From NCBI GenBank assembly GCA_014529385.2, contig CM043944.1, positions 168,153,740 to 168,217,739 of the forward strand: a stretch of 64,000 bases of DNA, given 5' to 3'. Within the stretch, counting starts at the first letter, position 1; each line of letters starts with the position of its first letter. A program made the translations under genes and the position numbers. Below are positions 12,901 to 24,900 of this stretch, in pieces. Below the pieces are notes generated by a model that was given only the letters and a program-made list of their open reading frames with translations, was not told where the DNA came from and searched no databases. The DNA comes from Adiantum capillus-veneris (lineage: Eukaryota; Streptophyta; Polypodiopsida; Polypodiales; Pteridaceae).

Positions 12901-15900
12901 TACTCATGGGTTCTCTCGGAGAATCTGTCAAAGATAACACCTTTAGGTGGGCAGGAAAAAGAAAAGTTGAAATCCGACACAAGAACTAAAGAAAAGAATG
13001 AAGATTTTGGTAGATTCTTGGTGAAAAATTTTGCCAAAGCGGAGTAAAAACATCAATTGCAGGTTGACACGTGTGAAAAGATTGATCGAGTACTCCAAAG
13101 ACCCGAGACTTGCAAAACACCCAAAGAATTACCCGATTGATGACATTTACTCAACATGGAGTGAGGCCATTGCTTCTCCTCTCAGGTTGGGAGGAAACTT
13201 GAAAGGACAGACAAGTGCAGAAAAGCGGAACATGTGCTCACACAAAGAGCCGAGCAAAACTCTTGAATAGAAGGCGAACCACACCACCACCAGAAGATAA
13301 GCCAAAAAGTTACAGGGCAGCAATTGAACACAAAAAAGGAAAGACGAAAGCATGACTAGTACCACATTGCGTGGGGATCCACCCGAATCAGATGAACAAA
13401 AGCACAAAACTTTGCCGCGCATGGGACGAAGTGAAAGATCAAAAAGCCCTCATTTTCTTTGATGGAGGAGCCAAGGCCAACTTCATTGGCAGCTTGACTT
13501 GGAATTACGCTCGATAGGCTAACTTCTAAGGCCACATGCGGAGGCAGTTCTAGCGGCACCCGGACGGGATGTTGCCATTACACCTGTCATTGGCAAATTT
13601 CGTTTGCATTGTCAAGGGTATTTAGGGCATGAGGAATTTTATATCATGCCTTTGGAAGGGTGTGATGTCCTCCTAGGAATTCCTTGGTACCACAAGAACA
13701 ACACCGTGGTTAACTATTGGGCTAAGAAAGCGACTTTGACGAATAAGAAGGGCAAAGAGATTGTACTTGATGGAAAAAAACTGAAAGGTCGAATATGTTT
13801 GACCTCAAAATAGAATGGCAAGATTTTCTGCAATAGAGTCTGACTGTTTCTCTAAGGGCGTACCAGGCAGGTTGCCTCCTTCACGTCCTGAAGATCACAT
13901 AATTGATTCATGGTAGTACACCACTGAACCGGCCACCTTACAGAGTTAGCCAAGGACAAAATAAAAAAACAATGAACCAGAACAGATTTCCACATTACGA
14001 GGATCAATAATATACTCGACAGACTTCAGGGTTCTACGTGCCAAATTGATGTGAAGAGTGGTTTACATCAGATCTGAATTGCTCCTGTCTACAAGACAGC
14101 TTTCAAGACGACTTTTGGGATTTGCAGAGAGTTTTACAGGCACTGTGGAAGTATAAATTGGTTATGAGAGTAGGATTTTTTAACGTCCCGAAATGGTTGC
14201 ACAGATTTATGAAAAAGAGTTATTGACAGTGATCTATACTCTTACTCAATGGCGACATTATTTACTCAAAGCTAATTATACAGTCTTTACAAATCATTAG
14301 AGTTTATGCTACTTCTTGTCACAGAAGCAGTTTTCGGAAAAGCGGATACGATGGGCTACCCTCCTGCCACAGTTTCACTTCCAGACTGTCCGTGTTCAAG
14401 GACAAAAGAATTTAGTGGCAGATGCATTGTCTCGAAAGCCGTAGTTCTGGCTATTTCCGCGATTCATAACAGAAGCTTCGAGGATATGGTTGATCAGCGA
14501 CCATAGCATAGATACCACCTTCAAGGGTGTGAAGCATTACTTCTATTGCCCGAGACTTAAAAAGGATGTGGATGACTTTGTTCGCAGTTGTTTAGTATGC
14601 TAAAAGGTCAAGTTTTGACAGCATAAGACACAGGGACTCTTTCAACCTTTACTCATTCCCACCCGCCCCTAGGAAAGCATTGCGATGGATTCATCTTTGA
14701 TCTCCCCAAGACTCAAAGTGGGCATGATGGCATTTGGACAATCATCGATAGATTCGCTAACCACTTCATTCCGGTAAAGAAGACACCAAGTTTTTATGTC
14801 CCTCAACATGGACAATCTGGAAGTGAAACTGTGACAAGATGTAAGCCCACAGCATCTTCTTTTCTGAAAGCTGCTTCTGTGACAAGATGTAGCATAAAAT
14901 CTTGATGATCAATTAAGACCGTAAAATCGGCTCCGAGTAGGTAATGTCGCCACTGAGTAAGAGCATGCATCACTACCAAAAGCTCTTTCTTATAAATCTG
15001 TGTTGTCAATTCTGGCCTTGAAAACAATCGGCTTTCATAGGCAATCACATGGCCTTCTTGCATTAAGACCATTCCCAAACTACGACCACAAGCATCACAA
15101 TAAACTTCAAATGACTTTTGCAAGTCCGGCAAAGTCAACATTGGTCCAGTAGTCAGTTTTTCTTTAAGTGTCTGAAAGGCAGCCACCTCTGTCAATCCCC
15201 ACGAGAAAGCGACTCCTTTCTGAGTCAAAATGTGCAAAGGGGAAGCCACCTCTGAAAACTTTCGAATGAACCACCAGTAGTAAGAACACAAGCCCAAAAA
15301 GCTTCTAACTTCATGAACATTCTTCAAGTCAAGCCAATCGCGAACAGTGTCATTTTTTGCCAAATCTATCTGTACTCTTTCTGTTTAGACGATGTGTCCC
15401 AAGAAATGTGGTAATGGGTAAAGGCTGTAGTAATCCTTGTGCCTGATGCCGGTCGAACTTGACTTCTGGCATACTAAACAACTGCGAACAAATTTGTCCA
15501 ATTTTTCTTGAGTCTCGGCCAAAAAAAGTAACGCTCCACACCTTTGAAGGTGGTGTCGATGCCACGGTGACCCGTAAAAGTTGGACGATGGCACTCAATC
15601 AAAACCTTTTCCCTCAACGGCTGTGTAACGCACAACATCGTTTTCTTTATCAAGTAGCAATCCCGTAAAATACATCGAAAAAATCTGAATCTGTGGCGTA
15701 CTGATCGACCATGTCCTCGAAGCTTCTATGATGAACCGTGGAAATAGCCAAGACTAATTGCTTCCGAGATAAAGCATCTGCCACCAAGTTTTTATGTCCC
15801 TGAACATGGACAATCTGGAAGTGAAACTGTAACAAGATGTTAGCCCACCGCATCTTCTTGCATTAAGACCGTTCCCAAACTACAACCACAAGCATCACAA

Positions 15901-18900
15901 TAAACTTCAAATAACTTTTGCAAGTCCGGCAAAGTCAACATTGGTCGAGTAGTCAATTTTTCTTTAAGTGTTTGAAAGGCAGCCACCTCTGTCGATCCCC
16001 ATGAGAAAGCGACTCCTTTCTGCGTCAAAATGTGCAAAGGGGAAGCCACCTCTGCAAAATTTTGAATGAACCAAGGTAGTAAGAACACAAGCCCAAAAAG
16101 CTTCAAACTTCGTGAACATTCTTCAAGTCAAGCCAATCGCGGACAGTGTCATTTTTGGCCAAATCTATCTGTACTCTTTCTGTTTAGACGATGTGTCCCA
16201 AGAAATGTATCTCAGGCAAGAAAAACTCGCTCTTTTTCACATGTATAAGCAATCTATGCTTCCTCAGTGTCTGAAAAACCCACAAATGATCGGTATTCTC
16301 TGAAAATGCAAAAAGTCATCCTGAAAGCTATCTTGTAGACGTCTCCAAGGGCAATACAAATCTGATGATAATCACTTCTTCATATCAATTTGGCAAGTAG
16401 AATTTTGAAGTCCGTCGAGTATATCATCGATCCTTGTAATGTGGAAATCTGTTCTGGTTCATTGTTTCTTTACCTTGGCCCCGGCTAACGCTGTAAGGTG
16501 GCCAGTTCGGTGGTGTACTACCATGAATCAATCATGCGATCTTCACGACGTAAAGGAGGTAACTCGCTTTGTACGCCTTCTGAGAAACAATCAACCTCTA
16601 TTGCAAAAAAATCTTGTTGTTTCTCTTCGAGGTCAAAGATATTCGACCTTCAATCATCATTCAGTTCTCTAAAGAAAAATTGAGTAAAGAAAGTGAATTT
16701 CATCAAGTACAATCTCTTTGCCCTTCATTTGTCAAAGTCGCTTTCTCAACTCGATACTAAACGACGGCGTTGTTCTTGTGGTACCAAGGGATTTTGAGAA
16801 GGACATCACAACCTTCCTAAAAGCATTACATAGAAGTCCTCATGCCCTAAATACCTCTGACATTGCAAACGAAGTTTGCCAATGATCGGTGTAATGGCAA
16901 CATCCCATCCGGGTGCCGCTAGAACTGTCTCCGTCTGTGGCCTCAACCTGTCGGGCGTAATTTCAAGTTGAGCCACCAAATTCAAGAAGTGGACCTTGGC
17001 TCCTCCATCAAAGAAAAATGAGGGCTACCTGATCTTTCACTTTGCCCCAAGAGTGGAAAAACTTTGTACTTTCGTTGGTCTGATTCAGTTCGGGCCCCAC
17101 TCAATGTGGTACCAGTTATGCTTTCATCTTCTTTTTCTTCCGTACTCGGTTGCTGCTCTATAACTCTCAAATTTATCTTTTGGTGGTCCTGTGAGTTCTG
17201 GTCTATCTCTTTCTGCGTGTACAGGTTCCACTTTTCTGCACTCGTCTGTCCTTGCGGCTTTCCTCCTTGCCTCAAAGGAGAAGCAATTTGCCTCATGCCA
17301 TCTCGAGTAAATCTTATTAGTCGGGTAATTCTTCAGGTGTCTCGCCAATCTCGAGTCCCTGGAGTACTAAATCAATTTGTTCACACATATGTCAATTTGC
17401 AGTTGACGTTAGTACTCTGTTTTTGGCAAACTTGTTTGTTGAAAAAAAAAAATTGCCCAAATCTTCATTCTTTTCTTCAGTTCCCACGCTAGATTTTCAA
17501 CTTTTCTTTGCCTTTCCACTAAGAGGTGTCATCTCTGTCAGATTCTTCACGAGAACCCATGTGTAATCTGGGATTCTTTATGGCTTTATGTCCTATAGGA
17601 CACAACGATGAAGACGGGAGCGCGCCCGATGCGCGATGTAGGGTGGGAATGACTAATAAGTCCGGGGTCGGGACACGAAGATTCTTTCACAAAAGCTGTG
17701 TGCGCTGCAAAAAGGATCGGATCCTCCATAGAAGAAGAATCTTTTTGTGCTCTGGTACCACTGTAACAAACTTGATCTAGATTCTACCGTGACACAGCAG
17801 AGATTCACTTTAAAACAGTTTACAAAAGACGACACGGCTCGGCGTAGTTCCGTGCCCAAAAATATTGGCCCCAAAGACTTGCGTCCCTTTTGGTATTTCT
17901 TTTTATATTAACTTGTGTGCAAAGTACAAGGGAGTCTGCAGGGACTCACACTCAAACTCCGCGTCCAGATACTCCCAGTAATGAGGCCCAACAAGCTTCT
18001 CAAAAATTAAAGCATATTGCCCAAAAGCTGGCCAGCGTAATTTCCGAAAATCCGTACGGACTGTCAATGCAAAAAGCGGAGCGTTCGTACTGATGTTCGT
18101 ACGGCTTTGCCATGTAAGCATGTCAACGTGTTCTGTGGTGGGATTTGCGGTGCATTTTCCGCAGCTGCCACGTCAGCAGGGTTGTGTATGTATCCGAGAG
18201 CACTACCACGTCACCTAGTTTGTGACATAGCTCCTCTCCCTTTTGTTCGCCCATCCTATTAGTGCAAAAGAAAGACGGCACATATCGTATGTGTATTGAC
18301 TATAGAGCACTAATCCGGATCACTATCAAAAAAAAATATTCTCCGTACCACGGGTAGAAGATCTGTTTGATAAGCTACAAGGCTCTACATACTTCAGCAG
18401 GATTGACCTGAAAAGTGGCTATCATCAAATAAGGATATTGAGCTTTTCGCACAACTTTTGGTCTTTATGAATATCTTGTCATGCCTTTTGGCTTGACAAA
18501 TACTGCAGCTACATTTAATCGCTTAATGGAGAAAAATTCTATGCCCTACCGCAAATTTTCAGTTCTCTCGAGGAGCATAAGCAACATCGCCAGGTAATCT
18601 TTCAAGCATTGAGGGAGAATAAACTTTTCCTTAACCAAAAGAAGAGTGAATTTTTCCTTCAAGAGACTACTTTAGGTTACATTATCTCTCAAGATGGTAT
18701 CCGTATGGATCCCACAAAGTTAGAGATATTAAAAAGATGGCCTAATCCAAGGAATCTACATGAGCTACGAAACTTTATCGGTATGTGTGTATACTATAGA
18801 CGCTTCATAGAAAAATTCTCACAAATAATAGGACCATTACATGACTTGATAAAGAAGAATGTTAAGTACATATGGACTGCCAAAGAGCAAAATGCTTTTG

Positions 18901-21900
18901 ACAAGCTCAAAGAAAAACTTATGTCTCAACCTGTACTTACACTACCGAATCTCTCAAAACCATTTGAGGTCCAGTGTGATGCTTGTGGAGATTGTCTTGG
19001 AGCAGCCTTGCTCCAAGAGAGGCATGCAATAGCATATAGAACAAGTGTTGGGCATATATATGAGAAAGAGCTACTAGCTGTTCTACATGTCCTAGACGCA
19101 TGGAAGCACTATCTTTTGGGAACTCCATTCATCTTACGAACGGACCACCAAAGCAATGTAACAGGGAACGGGGGGAACACAGCCTAAACGTTTCCAAATG
19201 GCGTTCCGCACGAGTCCCATTCCCGAAATGGAGATGGGAACGGAACGCCGTTCCAAAACGGGGTGTAACCGGAACGGTGTTCCGATATGGGGGAAACGAG
19301 GTGGAAAATGAGACGGAACGGCAAAATGCGGGGCGGAACGGAAAATAGTAGGCATTTGGGGGCCAAAAAGTGGGCTTTTGGGGGCAGATTTGGGGATGTT
19401 TGGGGATTATATTTGGTGCACTTCGAGGGCACGTTAGGGGGCAGTTTTGGGATTGTTTAGGAGTTTATTTGGGACTAAGCTGAATGGAGGTAAATCAAGC
19501 CTTACTTTAGTGGACCGTTCCCCCCCCCTCCCCGTTCCCCTCCCGTTCCGGGTAACCATGCACCAAAGTCTCAAGTACTTGATGACGCAAACCAAGCTTT
19601 CCGACAAACAAATGAGGTGGGCAAATTTTCTTTCACAATTCAATTTTCATATTGTTCATATTATTGGTAAGCATAATCAAGTGGCCGATGCATTATCACG
19701 ACGACCAAGACTAAATGCAGTGTCTATAGTACCTCACAATGATCTATCTTCTATGATAGATGAGTAGTATGCTACTGACCTTGATTTTAAGGACATAATA
19801 TCAACCCTTGCCTTAGGAAAGAAACAAGAACCATTCACCTTGCACGATGGTTATCTTCTTCATGGAAACAGGCCATGTGTTACTCACTCTCTTTGTAAGA
19901 AAGTGATGTATGAATCCCATGCTTCTTCCTATGTGGGGCATAGAGAGATTCAACCTACTCTTCGAGGAGTAGAGACGTATTTTTGGCCCACCATGAAAGT
20001 GGACATACAACAGTATTTTTCAAGATGTGTGGTATGCCAAAAGACAAAGTATGATAGAAGCAACTTGGATTACTCCAGCCATTGCCTATAGTCAACAGGT
20101 TTAGCAAACAAGCACACTTTATTCATGTCAAAAACACTATTAAGGCACACCAAATGGCAACCCTCTTCATATCCCAGATTTTCAAACACCATGGATTGCC
20201 AACATCCATTGTGTCAGATAGAGTTCCTAAAATGACCATTAATTTCTAGAAAGGTCTCTCTGAAAATCTAGGTACAAGGTTGAATTTCTCTTCGACCTAT
20301 CACCCACAAACAGATGGCCAAAGTGAGATAGCTAACCTTACGATTCTCGATCTACTAAAGACTTATGCTACAGAAGTAGATCAATGCTCACAATGGGAGA
20401 AGTATCTATCACTTGTAGAGTATGTGTACATTAACACTATCCATACTACTACATGAAAGGCACCTTTTGAAATTGTTGAGGGAAGACCAAAAAGTCCCTT
20501 GCTACTTAAGGTACATGGGAAGATCTTCGCTGCCGATGAGTATAGCCGAGACCCTATGGTCCTTTTAAAACCTTAAAACCAATAAATGAGATGGCCTATC
20601 AACTCAAGTTGCCCAACCATCGGCTCATACACAATGCTTTTCATGAAGCTATCCTTCGACATGAGGACAAGGTACTACGGCATGGTAAGATTATCCGACA
20701 ATATCTTATTAAAATCCAAAAATTATCCTTTTGAAGATGCTAGGTGGATGCAAGGAACACAGCTTAAGGATAGTATGAACCTTGTCAATGCTTACAATGC
20801 TACACTAGAGTAAGCAAATGTAAATATTTCTTTTAAATGAGCAATGTTTTTGCTTATAAGACTAGATCTCTCTTTTTATTGTGCACAAATTTGAGTAGTA
20901 TGCATGCTTAGTATCATGTTTGTGATGACGACATCTCCCAAACACCAAATAGAATTTGACACTCTACTTTGGAAAGTACGATATGGACTAAAGAGCACAC
21001 ATACTTGCAACAGCTAAGTCTCCCAAGCACCAAACGGATTAGTCATCCATTTTGGAATGATGTCGTAGGATAAAAAGGGATCCTCTACTCGATAGGAAAC
21101 ATAGACTAATGACTAAGGCTTTATCTTCTCTACCTCATAGTCGAGGATGACTATGATTTCAAGAGAGAGGTAATGTCATAAAATCTAATATCTAACTAGC
21201 CCAAATGATTTTCTCATATTGAACTGAAGATTTAATGTGGAAAAATAAACAGGAACAAGAGTTAGAATATAGACATATGCTTTTAGATCTATCTCAGCAC
21301 GAGACCAAAGGGAGAGAAGGCAACGGGTCCAAAAGGGAGATGGTCTATCAAAGAGCAATGACCACATGATGGAGCTTAAAAGACCTTAGGGTTAGCTTCA
21401 TTAAAGACCTCCAAGGGTTAATGTTAAAAGTCCCTATACCTAGGACCTTAAGCAAGTTGGAGCTGACCTTGAGGTGGGAACCTTGCCCAAGCTTGAGGTG
21501 CTTGTCGCTTGAGGTGCTTGTCATGTTTGCCGACTAAGGTGCTTGTCATGCTTGATGATTAAGGTGCTTGAGGTGCTTGTCATGCTTGAGGGCTAAGGTG
21601 CTTGAGGTGCTTAAAAGTCAATGGGATCCCTACATAAGAGGGGGCGAGCCTTGAAGCTAGGGGATGAGAGAGAGCACACTCACACTCTCAAGGCAAGCCA
21701 AGACTTGAGAGGCAACAAGGACACATGTCAAGCCCCTACCCATGTTGCCCTCATGGTGTTCTTAGGTCCTATTGGATAGCCCTTCAAGAGGTTCAATGAA
21801 AATTTAGTTCAATTAAATAACTATCCAAGCAATATTCAAGTCCTCTCTCCTAAAGAGACAGGGAGGACACTTGTCCAAAGGCTACCCTTGTTGCTTGATA

Positions 21901-24900
21901 TGACTAAAGGTTAGGTCCAATCATGTGAGAGCTTCAGCTTGGTAGGAGGGTCGACCAACGCAAGAGAGGGCTCTCCCTTTTTCTCACTCTCTCCCACACA
22001 CTCACACACATTCTCTCCTTGTGTGAAGAGCAAGAGCTTCATCTCCTTCTCCAAGCTTGAGAAGTTGAGAGCCTGCACCAACAACTCTTGGCTATGGGAT
22101 GCAAATCCAACCAAGAGCCATGCTTCAAAGCAAAAGCTTGTCATCCTCTTCATCTCCATTACTATGTTACTATGCTACACTAAGCTACAAGAGTAATGAC
22201 AAGTGAGGAAACTATTTCTTCCTCATATGCTACTTCTTCTTCCTCTTCCCTACCCTCACTCCCTACTAGCTCTCTCCACCTTCGAAGGTGTTTGAGGTCT
22301 TGGGATTGAGACCGGGGACAAGTTAATGCTTTGGTAAGATAGTTAAGCGCATAATCTTGGTGCATGAAGCTTACCATCTTCATTGCACCAACAAGGTCTC
22401 AAGAAACACAAATCTTGTATTGTACCAAGTCTCTCTTCATGCGAGAATCTATAATCAAAAGCCTTTTGGAGGGGGGACTGGCTCCAAGTAAATCCGGTCC
22501 TCAACTGTTGTCAATTTCTATAATTCTCTCTCTCTCTTTTACAAGTACTGTTCATGCCAAGCTAATTAGGTGTAATGTTCATTTTGCTAACCTTTTATCA
22601 AGTTTTATTAGAATTCTCTTAAAGCAAATGCACACTATTGTTATTTCGATTCCGCCACAATCAATGCCATAGCCATATTCCATTACAAGCAGTTTTGTTG
22701 TGGTTTGCCAAAAGAGATTCGAGACTATTGTCTGAACCAAAAGTCTACTTCTATTCAGAGACTTATGCAACATGCTAAGCAACGATTTGGAACGCATGCC
22801 GGCTCATTGACTTATCTTATGGACAAGACAGTATCCACCTCAACAAGGCAAGAGTCTGCCAAATTGAAAAGAATAAATCAAGGGAACCAGATGCAAGTTC
22901 ATCAAAGGATTCCGGAGAAATGGGATCAGATGATAATGCGTTTTAGGATTCCAATGATTGAGACTGACGTGCCAATGAACAAGGAACGTGAAAGACGCTA
23001 CCCACAGGTCCCAAGGCACAAGGAAAGAAAGGAAAAAGCGAATCAGCTGGGAGATCAGTGAATTTTATGGATCCAGGATAAGATTTTTGGATACTTCTTT
23101 TGCCAAGGTGCACAAGGCTCTTGAGAAGTTTCAAGCACAGCATAAGAGGGCAGCCGACAAGATTCGGCGCGACTTGCAGCTGAAGGAAGATGATTGGGTG
23201 CTCTTACGGTTTGAGAAGGCACGCCTAAGGAAACGAAAAGATTCAAGAGAAGAATGTATCCTTCAAACTAAAAACTTGGAAAATTCACAATGCTTTTCAT
23301 GTGAGTGTTGAAAAATTTCAAGGGTGAGGTGCCAGTCGACAAGGAGCCTGAGGAGCAACCTGAAGGGAAAGAGAGCGAGGAGATACTCGTTCTAGAATAG
23401 ATACTTGCTCACCAGGAAAGGAAAGAGAAAAGTAGAGTGAACGGCAGTTCTTAGTCAAGAACTATCCAGCATCGAATGCGAAGTGGATGGAGGAGGAGGA
23501 CCTAGCAGATATCCCTCAGATTTGGAACTTTACCTTGACGCTTTTGGTCTAGCTTTGGCTATTCCAAGAGTTTCCGGAGATAGCAGATTGAATCTACTGC
23601 AGGCGGGACTGCACAAGAGAGTAGTTACTCCGCTCCTTTGTCACAGATTACCTAAAAAGGATAAAGTCATTGTGGGCCGACAGTTTTCTGTTGGATGACT
23701 TTATGAAAGAAGTACTTCGACATGGGAATTCCCAGAACTGATTTTGATTGATGAACACTCTCAACATGTGGCAGTGTTTGAGTGCAAGACTAAGAGACGA
23801 AATGACTACAACATTTTGGTCTTGAAAATCTCTATAGACATGATCGCAATAAGGATTAGTGAGGTCCGAGATGGATCTAGATACGATTACTAAATACGTT
23901 GCTTGCAGTCATGATCTGAGATTTGGAATGAAATTTTATTTGATTGATTTGATATGTCATGTGCATTGTGCTGTCATGTAAAGTGATGTGACTGTCGTCT
24001 TTCTACAAGGGCTAGATGTGTCGTGTCTAGTGTATCGATACTTAGAGTCGGTGTCCAGTGAATTGGTTTATAGCCTCTGTCCATTTTGCAAGCATAATCG
24101 AGGGCGATTACAATTCTTTCAAGAGGGGGGTATGTCACAAACTCATGACGTGGCAACCTGTACGAACAGCTTACCACGCGGCAACAGTATGTAATCCCGC
24201 AAAACACACTGGCAAGCTGACGTGGTAAAGTGTACAGATTTTCGCGTGGCTATTTATGTGGCAGGGCTTCTTTCAAGAGGGGGGTATGTCACAAACTCAT
24301 GACGTGGCAACTTGTACGAACACCTTACCACGCGTCAGCAGTATGTAATCCCGCAAAACGCACTGGCAAGCTGAGGTGGTAAAGTGTACAGATTTTCGCG
24401 TGGCTATTTATGTGGTAGGGCTGTATGGAATTTCGTATTTTGCGTTGGCTGGTTTTTGGCAGTTTTTGGAGCCAGTTGCTTTTGGGATCCCTTAATTTTG
24501 AGTTTAATTGCTTTTGGGGCTTTGCTTTTGGCATCCCTTTGTAAGAATAAAGGAACCCAAGGACCTCACTCTTCAGGGCATCTGGATGCAGAGCCTGAGA
24601 GCCGAGGGCCCGTAGATGTTGTACTTTGCAATGATTAATGAAAAAGAAATACCGAAAGGGACGCCAATCTTTGGGGCCAATCTCTCTCTCGGCACGGAAC
24701 TACATCGGGCCGTGTCGACTCTCCCCCTATTAAAGTTCAATGATTATGAAGTTTTTGTTCGTGTGTTGCTATTGATTTCTCGCTTGGAGTGTCCAAGCCT
24801 GTTACAGCATTCATCAGCAGGCAAGGCACCTTTTGAAATTATTGAGGGTGGCAAAAAGGTTCCTCCCATTTCACACAAAGGATAAGATTTTCGAAGCACA

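Larger units (their letters stand above)
12150..24806 (+). mobile_element. A1 chromovirus (Ty3/gypsy), interrupted, TSD GCATT
   Basis: Bounded by a 5' LTR (12150-12700) and a 3' LTR (24133-24806), both TGTCAC...GTTACA. It is flanked by GCATT on both sides and inserted in an integrase gene of the same superfamily. The interior is heavily rearranged: gag, protease, RNase H and integrase debris, an inverted pol segment (A2), family F, and a gag-chromodomain remnant before the polypurine tract at about 24118-24132. Confidence 0.85.
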
